Source: Oceanicola sp. 22II-s10i (GTDB taxonomy: Bacteria > Pseudomonadota > Alphaproteobacteria > Rhodobacterales > Rhodobacteraceae). From it: DNA of 64,000 bases. A program made the translations under genes and the position numbers. Positions 54,963 to 63,161 of this stretch are shown piece after piece; the stretch's first letter is position 1; every line of letters starts with the position of its first letter. The notes beneath the pieces were generated by a model. The model searched no databases. It was not told the origin of the DNA and saw only the letters and a list, made by a program, of their open reading frames with translations. Location of the stretch: the NCBI RefSeq assembly GCF_002210105.1, contig NZ_AQQU01000007.1, forward strand, positions 209,402-273,401, read 5' to 3'.

Positions 54963-56447
54963 ATGAGTTACATTCTCGCCATCGACCAGGGCACCACGTC
55001 GAGCCGTGCAATCCTGTTCGACAAGGCCCTGTCCGTGGTCGCCACGGCCCAGCAGGAATTCACCCAGCACTTCCCTGCATCGGGCTGGGTGGAGCACGAT
55101 CCCTCCGACCTCTGGTCCACCACCGCCGCCACCTGCCGCTCCGCCATCGAGAAGGCCGGACTGCGCCCCGGCGACATTGCCGCCATCGGCATCACCAACC
55201 AGCGCGAAACCACGCTGCTCTGGGACCGCCAGACCGGCAAGCCGCTGGCCAACGCCATCGTATGGCAGGACCGTCGCACCGCCGAGACCTGCCGCGCACT
55301 GAAGGAGGCGGGGCACGAACCCGCCGTGACACAGGCGACGGGCCTCCTGCTCGACCCCTATTTCTCGGGCACCAAGCTGGCGTGGCTTCTGGACAATGTC
55401 GAAGGCGCCCGCGCGCGGGCCGAAAAGGGTGAACTGGCCTTCGGCACGGTGGACAGCTGGCTGGTCTGGAACCTGACCGGCGGCAAGGTTCACGTCACGG
55501 ACGCCACCAATGCGGCGCGCACCCTGCTCTACGACATCCGCAAGGGCCGCTGGTCGGACGAGATGTGCGCGATGCTCGACATTCCGATGTCCCTGCTGCC
55601 CGAGGTGCGCGACTGCGCCGCCGATTTCGGCACCACCCGGCCCGACCTCTTCGGCGGCGAAATCCCGATCCTCGGCATGGCGGGCGACCAGCAGGCGGCG
55701 ACCATCGGTCAGGCCTGTTTCGCGCCGGGCATGATGAAATCCACCTACGGCACCGGATGCTTCGCGCTGCTGAACACCGGCACCGATCCAGTGACCTCAA
55801 CCAACAGGTTGCTGACCACCATCGCCTACCAGATGGACGGCCAGCCCACCTACGCGCTCGAGGGGTCGATCTTCATCGCGGGGGCCGTGGTGCAATGGCT
55901 GCGCGACGGGCTCAAGATCATCCGTGACGCCGCCGAGACGCAGCCGCTGGCCGAACGCGCGGATGCGGGTCAGGGCCTCGTCCTCGTCCCCGCCTTCACC
56001 GGCCTCGGCGCGCCCTACTGGAACGCGGAGTGCCGCGGCGCGGTCTTCGGCCTGACCCGCAACTCCGGCCCCGCAGAATTCGCCCGCGCCGCGCTGGAAA
56101 GCGTCGGGCACCAGACCCGCGACCTGCTGGACGCGATGCGCGCCGACTGGACCGGCACCGGCGACACCGCGCTGCGCGTCGACGGCGGGATGAGCGCGTC
56201 GGACTGGGCGATGCAATACCTGTCGGACATCCTCGGCGCGCAGGTCGACCGGCCGAAGGTGCTGGAAACCACCGCCATGGGCGCCGCATGGCTCGCCGGA
56301 CAGCGCGCGGGGGTCTATCCCGACATGGCGGGATTTGCCGAGACATGGGCGCTCGACCGCAGCTTCACCCCCGCGATGGACGAAGAGACCCGCAGCACCC
56401 GCCATGCCCGCTGGCGGCGCGCGGTCGATGCGACGCTGGCGTTCTAG
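54963..56447 (+). CDS. glpK: Glycerol kinase
   Basis: A 494-residue FGGY-family kinase making glycerol 3-phosphate from glycerol and ATP. It opens [20 protein letters not shown] (phosphate loop) and has [24 protein letters not shown] and the C-terminal [25 protein letters not shown] is 8 bases before the ATG. It works with GlpD and the importer coded upstream, though two unrelated genes lie between. The Fe-ADH gene follows 3 bp after its stop. Confidence 0.96.
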   Translation: MSYILAIDQGTTSSRAILFDKALSVVATAQQEFTQHFPASGWVEHDPSDLWSTTAATCRSAIEKAGLRPGDIAAIGITNQRETTLLWDRQTGKPLANAIVWQDRRTAETCRALKEAGHEPAVTQATGLLLDPYFSGTKLAWLLDNVEGARARAEKGELAFGTVDSWLVWNLTGGKVHVTDATNAARTLLYDIRKGRWSDEMCAMLDIPMSLLPEVRDCAADFGTTRPDLFGGEIPILGMAGDQQAATIGQACFAPGMMKSTYGTGCFALLNTGTDPVTSTNRLLTTIAYQMDGQPTYALEGSIFIAGAVVQWLRDGLKIIRDAAETQPLAERADAGQGLVLVPAFTGLGAPYWNAECRGAVFGLTRNSGPAEFARAALESVGHQTRDLLDAMRADWTGTGDTALRVDGGMSASDWAMQYLSDILGAQVDRPKVLETTAMGAAWLAGQRAGVYPDMAGFAETWALDRSFTPAMDEETRSTRHARWRRAVDATLAF

Positions 56448-56450
56448 GCG

Positions 56451-57584
56451 ATGGCCTGGACGATCCTCATGCCCGGCCGGACGATCTTCGGCCGTGGCGC
56501 GGCGGACACCGCACCGGAGCTGATCTCGGGGCTCGGTCGTCGCATCCTGCTGGTGCGCGGCTCTGCTCCCGGCGCGGACCGGCTGGAGGCGGCGCTCAGC
56601 GCCCGCGCCGAGGTGCTGACGCTCCGCCACCACGGCGAGCCGGACCTCCCCGCCCTGACCGCCGCGCTCGACCGTGCCCGCCCCTTCGCACCCGATGTGA
56701 TCGTGGCGATCGGCGGCGGCTCGGTCCTCGACCTCGGCAAGGCACTCGCTGCGCTGGTCCCGTCCTCACGCGATCCACTCGACCACCTCGAAGTGGTCGG
56801 CCGCGGCCTGCCCCTCGACCAAGCGCCCCTGCCGCTTGTCGCCATACCCACCACGGCGGGCACCGGGGCCGAGGCGACGCGCAACGCGGTGATCGGCGTG
56901 CCGGAGCATGCCCGCAAGGTCAGCCTGCGTGACGACCGGATGATCCCGGACGTCGCGCTTGTCGACCCCGCCCTCACCGACCATTCTCCCCGCGCGGTCA
57001 CGCTGGCCTCGGGCCTCGACGCGGTCGTTCAGGTGATCGAGCCCTACCTCTCGTCCCGCGCGACACCCTTCACGGACGCGCTCTGCCGCGCCGCCATCCC
57101 GCAGGGCCTCGCTGCCCTGCGCCGCCTGATGGAGGCTGAGGACCCGGCGGCGCGCGACGCCCTCGCCCATGTCAGCCTGACGGGAGGCATCGCACTGTCG
57201 AACGCCGGCCTCGGCGCCGTTCACGGTCTGGCCGGAGTGCTGGGTGGCCGCCATCCGGCCCCGCACGGCGCGCTATGTGGCCGCCTGCTGGTTCCTGTCC
57301 TGCGCGCCAACCGCGCGGCTCTCACGGCCAACGGTCACTCCACCGACCGCATTGACGAGATCACGGCCATGATCGCGCGGACCTTCTCAACTTCGCCAGA
57401 TAAGGCACTGGAAACGCTGGACACATGGGCCACCAACAATGGCCTGCCCGACCTCGCCACCCTATGCGTCACACCGCTCGATCCGCAGGCCACCGCCCGC
57501 GACGCCGCCGCTTCCTCGTCAATGAAGGCGAACCCGGTCCCGGTCTCCGAAGACACCCTCGCCGCCATCCTCGACGCCGCCTGA
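56451..57584 (+). CDS. Iron-type alcohol dehydrogenase family protein
   Basis: A 377-residue group III alcohol dehydrogenase fold. NAD(P) binding is in VIVAIGGGSVLDLGKALA (about 84-101). Metal-site comparison with FucO: the Asp is kept (ASGLDAVVQVIEP), the next ligand His is Gln, and the last two are kept (AVHGLAG and APHGALC). The DxxxQ form is known in a subgroup. Starting 3 bp after glpK, it is probably co-transcribed and may act on a glycerol-derived alcohol or aldehyde, but the substrate is unproven. Confidence 0.85.
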   Translation: MAWTILMPGRTIFGRGAADTAPELISGLGRRILLVRGSAPGADRLEAALSARAEVLTLRHHGEPDLPALTAALDRARPFAPDVIVAIGGGSVLDLGKALAALVPSSRDPLDHLEVVGRGLPLDQAPLPLVAIPTTAGTGAEATRNAVIGVPEHARKVSLRDDRMIPDVALVDPALTDHSPRAVTLASGLDAVVQVIEPYLSSRATPFTDALCRAAIPQGLAALRRLMEAEDPAARDALAHVSLTGGIALSNAGLGAVHGLAGVLGGRHPAPHGALCGRLLVPVLRANRAALTANGHSTDRIDEITAMIARTFSTSPDKALETLDTWATNNGLPDLATLCVTPLDPQATARDAAASSSMKANPVPVSEDTLAAILDAA

Positions 57585-57596
57585 GGGGCACAGGTT

Positions 57597-57673
57597 CCCC
57601 TGCTTCCTCTGGCTGAAAATACTTCCGCCGGAGGCAACGCCGCCTGACCGGCCTCGATGGCCGGTCAGGCGGC
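57597..57673 (+). repeat. Intergenic repeat element, copy E, with a 15-bp hairpin
   Basis: Starts CCCCTGCTTCCTCTGGCTGA, then AAATACTTCCGCCGGAGG, and then the perfect stem GCCGCCTGACCGGCC (57639-57653) with GGCCGGTCAGGCGGC (57659-57673) and a TCGAT loop. It lies between the convergent Fe-ADH and VOC genes and is a probable bidirectional terminator. Confidence 0.72.
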
Positions 57674-57705
57674 CACATGCGCGACGCCGGAGGCGGCGCA
57701 AACCC

Positions 57706-58476
57706 TCACCGCAGGTAGAACCGCGTCCCGCAGATCATCGCGCAGTCGGGCCCCGTCATCAGCCCCTTCTCCCGCGCCGCCGCGACCACGGTCGCCCGAT
57801 CCCGCACCTTCAGGTCGAGCCCGCCCAACCCGTCACCGCGCCCGTCGACAGCCTCCACGAACCGCAGGTCGGCATTCGCCAGCACGATCACCGGCACCCC
57901 GTCCCGCCGTTCCACCGGATAGCCCGACACGGCGGACCAGTGCGCCGCCAGCGCCTCCGGGTCCTCCGCCTGAAGCTCCGCCCCGGTCATCGCCGTCACG
58001 CGATCCGCCGTCACCTTGTCACGCCAGCCGTCGAACCCGGCGAAGGGCCATGTTCCCGCCGGATCGCCGCCCTCGATGAAGGGCACCGAGAAGAACGAAG
58101 CGCGCATATCGCCGGGATGCAGCTGCATCATCTTGTAGCTGCCGCCGTCCCGCTCCATCGCCACGCGGACGCCGTTTGCCGCCGCATTGGCGCGGACGCG
58201 GTCCTGTTCCGCCTGTTCGGTGGTCTGGGCGATGACCATGTAGCCGCCATCGCCCCCGCGCCGCTGCAGATAGCGGCCGGCGGCCGTGCCGTCCCGCAGG
58301 GGCGCCACGACCTCGAGGAACTGCGTGCCGATCCCGAGCAGCGTGTTCTCCAGCCCGTAATCGCCCACCTTCTCGTCGACGAAGACCGGCGCGAGGCCGA
58401 AGACCTCGGACAGATCGTCGATCGCCGGATGCAGATGTTCGGCTACAAGGCAGATCTGCCGCATGAAGATCGCCAT
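57706..58476 (-). CDS. VOC family (glyoxalase-like) protein
   Basis: A 256-residue vicinal-oxygen-chelate fold protein with two beta-alpha-beta-beta-beta modules. It opens MAIFMRQICLVAEHLHPAIDDLSEVFGLAPVF, and the second module has AVSGYPVERRDGVPVIVLANADLRFVEAVDGRGDGLGG. Metal ligands are not clear (H/E candidates only). Activity unknown. GAAGG lies 7 bases before the ATG. It is 10 bp from the crotonase gene upstream and likely in its operon. Confidence 0.8.
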   Translation of the reverse strand: MAIFMRQICLVAEHLHPAIDDLSEVFGLAPVFVDEKVGDYGLENTLLGIGTQFLEVVAPLRDGTAAGRYLQRRGGDGGYMVIAQTTEQAEQDRVRANAAANGVRVAMERDGGSYKMMQLHPGDMRASFFSVPFIEGGDPAGTWPFAGFDGWRDKVTADRVTAMTGAELQAEDPEALAAHWSAVSGYPVERRDGVPVIVLANADLRFVEAVDGRGDGLGGLDLKVRDRATVVAAAREKGLMTGPDCAMICGTRFYLR

Positions 58477-58486
58477 GGAACCGCCT

Positions 58487-59329
58487 TCAGATGCTCACGA
58501 AATTCGGAGATCGCCGGTCGACGTAGCTGCGCACGCCTTCCTTGATGTCGGGATTGCCGAGGCTCTTGTCCATCTCGGCATCCGCCAGCGCGAGGCTCTC
58601 GCCAAAGGTCTGGTGATGGCCCGCGCGGACCTGCCGCTTGATGACCGCCATCGACCGGGGCGAGACCTGCGTCGCCAGCAGCCGCGCCATGCCGAGCGCA
58701 CGGTCGTCCAACTGGTCCATCGGCACCGCCGCATTGACCATGCCCATCTCCGCCGCTTCGCGACCGCTGAACTTGCGGGCCGACAGCAGCAGTTCCAGCG
58801 CGTTCCCCTCGCCGATCATGCGCGGCAGGATCCATGCCAGCCCATGTTCCGCGATCAGCCCGCGCGCGGCGAAGGCGGTCGAGAAATTCGCCGCCTCGTT
58901 CGCGTAGCGCATGTCACAGTGCAGGACCAGCGACAGGCCGATGCCCGCGCAGGCGCCGTTGATGCGGGCGATGATCGGCTTGGGGATGTGATAGAAATAG
59001 CCGAACCGGCCCCTGTAATCCTCGCCGATCTCGGGCCAGCGGTCGTCCTGGAACGCCGCCGCTGAGGGGTGCGGTTCCGACCGGCTGGCCGAAACGCCGG
59101 TCGCGGCGGTGGTCTGCAGCCCCGCCATGTCGACGCCCGCGCAGAAGCCCTTGCCAGCGCCGGTTATGACGATGACGCGGGTGTCCGGGTCCGTCCCCGC
59201 CGCCGTCATCGCAGCATGCATGTCGCCCGCCATCTCGCGCGTCCATGCGTTCAGGCGGTCGGGGCGGTTCAGGGTGATCGTCGTCACGCCATCGCGGGTT
59301 TCCGACAGGATGATTTTCTCGTCGCTCAT
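58487..59329 (-). CDS. Enoyl-CoA hydratase/isomerase family protein
   Basis: A 280-residue crotonase. ITLNRPDRLNAW and GAGKGFCAGVDMAGL form the CoA-binding and first oxyanion region, and INGACAGIGLSLVLHCDMRYA the second. The ARGLIAEHGLAWILPRMIG stretch carries an acidic residue at a usual catalytic position. A roughly 20-residue insert (TAATGVSASRSEPHPSAAAF) enlarges the active-site loop. It is next to a second crotonase and the VOC protein. Specific substrate unknown. Confidence 0.88.
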   Translation of the reverse strand: MSDEKIILSETRDGVTTITLNRPDRLNAWTREMAGDMHAAMTAAGTDPDTRVIVITGAGKGFCAGVDMAGLQTTAATGVSASRSEPHPSAAAFQDDRWPEIGEDYRGRFGYFYHIPKPIIARINGACAGIGLSLVLHCDMRYANEAANFSTAFAARGLIAEHGLAWILPRMIGEGNALELLLSARKFSGREAAEMGMVNAAVPMDQLDDRALGMARLLATQVSPRSMAVIKRQVRAGHHQTFGESLALADAEMDKSLGNPDIKEGVRSYVDRRSPNFVSI

Positions 59330-59339
59330 GTCCGTCTCC

Positions 59340-60134
59340 TCAGCTTCCGTTGAACACCGGCTTGCGCTTCTCGACGAAGGCCGCCGCCGCTTCCTTGTGA
59401 TCGTGGGTCAGCGAGCTTTCCGAGTGATTGCGCGCCTCGGTCATGAAGCAGTCCCGCAGGCTGCCGCCGCCCTGTGCCAGCGCGATGTTCTGCTTGATCC
59501 GGCCGAGGATCCCCGTCGGCCCTTCCGCCAGACGCGTGCCCATCTCCAGCGCCGCCGCCTGCACCTCGCCTGCCGGGACGACGCGGGTGGCAAGGCCGAG
59601 CTGTCCGGCCTCGATCCCCGACAGGATCGGCGACAGCAGGTAAAGCTCGCGCGCCTTGGCCGCGCCCAGAAGCTGGGTCAGGAAATACGTCCCGCCGTAG
59701 TCGCCCGACAGGCCGACCTTGGCGAAGGCCGTCGTCAGCTTGGCGTTCTCGGCCACGATGCGGAAATCGCAGGCCAGCGCCAGCGACAGGCCAGCCCCCG
59801 CCGCGTTGCCGTCGATGGCCGCGATCGTGGGTTTCGGCATCTCGTGCAGGTAGCGCGAGGCGCTCATGCGGTCGTGCAGCTGGTGCAGGCGCTCGCCGAA
59901 GGGCATGTCGCGCCCGCGGCCCTCGTTCATCGCCTTGACGTCGCCGCCGACACAGAAGTGCCCCCCCGCGCCGGTCAGGATGACGGCACGCACGTTCGGA
60001 TCCTCCGCCGCCTCGGCGGTTGCCTCACGCAGGCCCTGCGTCAGCGAGGGGTCCATCGCGTTGCGCCGGTCGGGCCGGTTCATCGTGAGGATGAGCAGCC
60101 CATCCCGGTTTTCCTTCAGCAGAGTGTCCGCCAT
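59340..60134 (-). CDS. Enoyl-CoA hydratase/isomerase family protein
   Basis: A 264-residue crotonase. It has ILTMNRPDRRNAMD, LTGAGGHFCVGGDVKAM and IDGNAAGAGLSLALACDFRI. At the usual catalytic site VGLSGDYGGTYFLTQLLG has Asp. The start at 60134 is chosen because GGGAGG lies 6 bases before it but directly touches an earlier ATG at 60140. It begins the operon with the next crotonase (10-bp gap) and VOC gene; the large upstream spacer has several dyads. Confidence 0.88.
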   Translation of the reverse strand: MADTLLKENRDGLLILTMNRPDRRNAMDPSLTQGLREATAEAAEDPNVRAVILTGAGGHFCVGGDVKAMNEGRGRDMPFGERLHQLHDRMSASRYLHEMPKPTIAAIDGNAAGAGLSLALACDFRIVAENAKLTTAFAKVGLSGDYGGTYFLTQLLGAAKARELYLLSPILSGIEAGQLGLATRVVPAGEVQAAALEMGTRLAEGPTGILGRIKQNIALAQGGGSLRDCFMTEARNHSESSLTHDHKEAAAAFVEKRKPVFNGS

Positions 60135-60278
60135 TTTCATCCTCCCAGACCTGCGCCGCGCGCATGTTTCGAACTGGGCGGCAGCGTAGGACCGCCGGGT
60201 CGCGCGGGTCAAAGAAAGCCCGCCATTCGCCTCGGATGTGTCGGGCGGAACGGAGGGGACCACCGCGTCCGGCACGTG

Positions 60279-60292
60279 TTCCGCAGACGGAA
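60279..60292. promoter_or_regulatory. TTCCG-CAGA-CGGAA dyad
   Basis: A perfect 5-bp inverted repeat with 4 bases between, of the form often bound by IclR-family regulators. It is about 145 bp from the crotonase start. Confidence 0.4.
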
Positions 60293-60390
60293 TACCACGG
60301 CCCACCACCTGGACCCCGCGACTGTCTCCGCGAGGAAGCGGCAACAAATGGAATGGTTTTCCGCAGTTGCCAGACTGAGGCCCAAACAGG

Positions 60391-60403
60391 TTGACACTGT
60401 CAA
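60391..60403. promoter_or_regulatory. TTGACA-C-TGTCAA palindrome, possible operator over a -35 box
   Basis: A perfect 13-base dyad. Its left half TTGACA is also an ideal -35 box, with a weak -10 (GCATAT) 18 bases later, so a repressor here would block a plus-strand promoter for the transporter gene. Confidence 0.4.
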
Positions 60404-60420
60404 ACACCTGTCGCGCATAT

Positions 60421-60450
60421 GGAATACCAGCTTCACGAATGTGATATTCC
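60421..60450. promoter_or_regulatory. GGAATA-N18-TATTCC dyad
   Basis: Perfect 6-bp arms at 60421-60426 and 60445-60450. The left arm continues as GGAATACCA, repeating the sequence at 60289. Placed just after the possible promoter at 60391. Confidence 0.35.
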
Positions 60451-60544
60451 GGGGCCTGCATGCCACGGAACAGCCTGCCGCCGGTGACCCTTTGCCCACC
60501 TCGAATCGAGCGATGTACGCGCGAACGGGGCAAGGGAGGACACC

Positions 60545-62122
60545 ATGACAGACAAGACCGCACCAAACGGGGCGCGCGGGTTTACCCGCCTGACCCGTCG
60601 CGAGATGATGGCCATGACGGCCGCCGCAGCCGCCGGTTCCGCCGCGCTGTCGCCCGGCTGGGCGCAGGCGCAGGTGAAGGGCGGCGTGCTGCATTTCGCG
60701 CATTACGCCAACCCCTCGTCGCTCGACCCGGCGACCAGCCGGACGGCCACCGACTCCAACGTGCTGTGGAACATCTACGACACGCTGATCCGGTCGACCC
60801 CGGACCTGCAGCCCCTGCCCGGCCTCGCCGAAAGCTGGGAATGGGAGGACGAGACGACCCTCGTCCTGAACCTTCGGAAGGGCGTGAAATTCCACGACGG
60901 CACCGATTTCGACGCCGAGGCCGTGCGCAGCAACGTCGACTTCGCCAAGAACGATCCACGGACCCGGATCTCCAACCTGTTGGAGACGGTGCGCGAGGTC
61001 GAGGTGCGTGATCCGCACACCGCCGTCATGTTGCTGAACACGCCGGACGCCGCACTGGTCATGGCGCTGACCGAGCGGGTCGGCATGATGGCCTCGCCGA
61101 CCGCCCGTGCCGAACGCGGCGAGGATCACGACCGCAATCCCGCCGGGGCCGGCATGTTCCGCGCCACCGCGTGGAACGAGGCGTCGAACGTGGAACTTGA
61201 GCGGTTCGAGGACTACTGGGAATCCGACAAGCAGTATCTGGACGGGATGGTGATCAACATCATCACCGACACCTCAACCGGCGTGCGGTCGGTCCTGTCG
61301 GGTCAGAACAACTTCATGCACTACGTCCCGACGCTTCAGGTGAACCAGCTCAAGGGGAACCCGGACCTCGAGATGTTCGTCGGCACCTCGCTCTACTTCC
61401 ACAAGCTCTACTTCAACATGAGCGACCAGCGGAACGGCCCGCTCAAGGACGTGCGCGTCCGGCAGGCGATCAACTACGCGGTCAACAAGGACGCCTTCAA
61501 CCAGGTCATCTGTTCCGGCCTCGGCGAGATCGCGAACATGTGCGTCCCCAAGGACTCGCCCGGCTACGACGAGCAGGCGGCGAGCCATTACACCTACGAC
61601 CCGGACAAGGCCAAGGCGCTGCTGGCCGAGGCGGGCTATGCGGACGGGTGCGACATCACCTTCTGCTTCTACGCCAACCCGCCGGGACAGCAGCGGATGG
61701 AGGTCGTGTCGTCCATGCTGGAGGCTGCGGGCTTCCGCATGACCTTCAAGTCGGGCTCGGTCCCCCAGATGGGCAAGGACTGGAACGACCACGCGGGCGA
61801 CGTCTTCATGTCCGCATGGACCGGGCGGCCGGACGTCGCGCTGTCGATGAACCTGCTCTACCACAAGACGTCCTACTACATGAAAGGCAAGGCCGAGCCC
61901 TCGCCAGAGTTCACCGCGCTGCTGGAGTCGACCAAGTCCGAGATCGACCCCGCCAAGCGCGAGGAGAACATCCGTCAGGCGGCCCGGATGGAGCGCGAGC
62001 TGGCGATGGAACTGCCGATCGTGTTCCAGCCGCAGATCGTCATCCACCGCCCCAACGTTAAGGGGTGGGAGCCGAACATCCTCGGCAAGCCGAAGTTCAA
62101 CGAAGTCTGGATCGAAAGCTGA
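60545..62122 (+). CDS. Tat-exported ABC substrate-binding protein, family 5
   Basis: A 525-residue periplasmic binding protein for a peptide-type importer. The N-terminus has a twin-arginine signal (RLTRREMMAMTAAAAAGSAA), so it is exported folded. The family-5 core begins VLHFAHYANPSSLDPATSRT and has NLRKGVKFHDGTDFDAEAV. GGGAGG is 5 bases before the ATG. The ATPase gene of a similar importer begins at 63162 with a convergent MaoC-like gene between, so they probably belong together but are not in one transcript. Ligand unknown. Confidence 0.92.
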   Translation: MTDKTAPNGARGFTRLTRREMMAMTAAAAAGSAALSPGWAQAQVKGGVLHFAHYANPSSLDPATSRTATDSNVLWNIYDTLIRSTPDLQPLPGLAESWEWEDETTLVLNLRKGVKFHDGTDFDAEAVRSNVDFAKNDPRTRISNLLETVREVEVRDPHTAVMLLNTPDAALVMALTERVGMMASPTARAERGEDHDRNPAGAGMFRATAWNEASNVELERFEDYWESDKQYLDGMVINIITDTSTGVRSVLSGQNNFMHYVPTLQVNQLKGNPDLEMFVGTSLYFHKLYFNMSDQRNGPLKDVRVRQAINYAVNKDAFNQVICSGLGEIANMCVPKDSPGYDEQAASHYTYDPDKAKALLAEAGYADGCDITFCFYANPPGQQRMEVVSSMLEAAGFRMTFKSGSVPQMGKDWNDHAGDVFMSAWTGRPDVALSMNLLYHKTSYYMKGKAEPSPEFTALLESTKSEIDPAKREENIRQAARMERELAMELPIVFQPQIVIHRPNVKGWEPNILGKPKFNEVWIES

Positions 62123-62149
62123 GGGTGAAGGCCACCCATACATACGGCA

Positions 62150-62172
62150 GGCGGCGGGGTGATCCCGCCGCC
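62150..62172. terminator. Bidirectional hairpin between convergent genes
   Basis: GGCGGCGGG (62150-62158) pairs with CCCGCCGCC (62164-62172) around GTGAT, midway between the stops of the binding-protein gene (+) and the MaoC-like gene (-). No T-runs. Confidence 0.6.
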
Positions 62173-62181
62173 CGCAGGCCG

Positions 62182-62991
62182 TCAGGCCATGTGGTTGATG
62201 CGTATCTCGCTCATCACCTTGCCGTCGCGCGCGGTGCACATGGCCACGGGGCGGCCGCCCTCTTCCTTCACGCGGACGTCGAAGGTGTCGTCCCAGAAGA
62301 TCGGGCGCCGGAACATCACGTCGATGTCCAACTCGCTCGGCGCGAATTCCCGCCACAGCGCGGCGGTCATGTAGCGCACGCCGTGGCTGCCGCCGATGAT
62401 CGGCGCCCTGTAGCCGGCGTTGCGGGCGAAGTCGAGGTCGGTGTGGATGCGGTTCCCGTGCCCGCCGCAGTAGAGGATCGTCTCGTCCGGCGTGACCGTG
62501 ACGGTCGCGACGGTGCGCAACCCCTCGGGATCGGTGATCGCCGGTTCAGGGCGCGGGATGGTGCCGCGCGCGGTCGGATCGGCCTTCTGCGTCGGGTCCG
62601 TCATCAGCGCAGTGCGGCGGGTCAGGACGCCCCTGGCTTCGCCCGCGGTGCGGTAATCCGTGTCGGCCACCCAGACGATGCCGCGCGGCGTCTCGGTCGC
62701 CTCGGCCACGCCGCCCGTGATGTCGATGTCATCGTCCAGACCGACCATCTGCTCGACCACGATGTGCTGCATCATGTTCACCATGCCATCCGAGCTGATG
62801 CCGTTGCGCACGGCCTCCTTGATGGCATGCGGAATGAAGGCCGCCGGGTCGATGCCGCCGCGAAACAGCGCGGCATCGCCGCCGATGACGCCCATCATCC
62901 GCTCCTCCGCCTTGCGGTCGAACTTGTCGCGCCGCGGGGTGAAGTCATAGCCGGCACGCGGGATCACGGTGCCTGTGGCGGGTTTGTTCAT
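62182..62991 (-). CDS. MaoC-like (hot-dog fold) dehydratase family protein
   Basis: A 269-residue protein with two hot-dog units. The C-terminal unit has GNRIHTDLDFARNAGYRAPIIGGSHGVRY, where H and the following D/A pattern resemble R-hydratase motifs (D-x-N-P-x-H is changed to GNRIHTD). The N-terminal unit is divergent. It is likely a CoA-linked dehydratase or thioester-binding protein. The start at 62991 is chosen because GGAGGAGG lies about 9 bases upstream, whereas it touches an ATG at 63000. It is divergent from the OppD-type ATPase gene. Confidence 0.78.
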   Translation of the reverse strand: MNKPATGTVIPRAGYDFTPRRDKFDRKAEERMMGVIGGDAALFRGGIDPAAFIPHAIKEAVRNGISSDGMVNMMQHIVVEQMVGLDDDIDITGGVAEATETPRGIVWVADTDYRTAGEARGVLTRRTALMTDPTQKADPTARGTIPRPEPAITDPEGLRTVATVTVTPDETILYCGGHGNRIHTDLDFARNAGYRAPIIGGSHGVRYMTAALWREFAPSELDIDVMFRRPIFWDDTFDVRVKEEGGRPVAMCTARDGKVMSEIRINHMA

Positions 62992-63161
62992 TGGTTGCAT
63001 CCTCCTCCTGCCGCGCGGGTCCGCGCGTCGGGAAAGATGCGGTCAAGCGGATCAAGAGTCAACCATAACCAAATGAAAGAACATGATAAAATGCCGAATG
63101 GCAAAGCAGTCCGGATGCCCGGAACCCAACTGTCGACCGCGAGATACGGAGGATCCACGGG

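Larger units (their letters stand above)
60135..60544. other. Divergent control region with several dyads
   Basis: 410 bp between the crotonase operon (minus) and the substrate-binding protein gene (plus). Four symmetric sites lie within 60279-60450 (see separate entries), plus GGAATGGTTTTCC at about 60350. GGAATACCA occurs twice (60289 and 60421). No gene is seen. A regulator must bind here but none is coded nearby. Confidence 0.5.
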
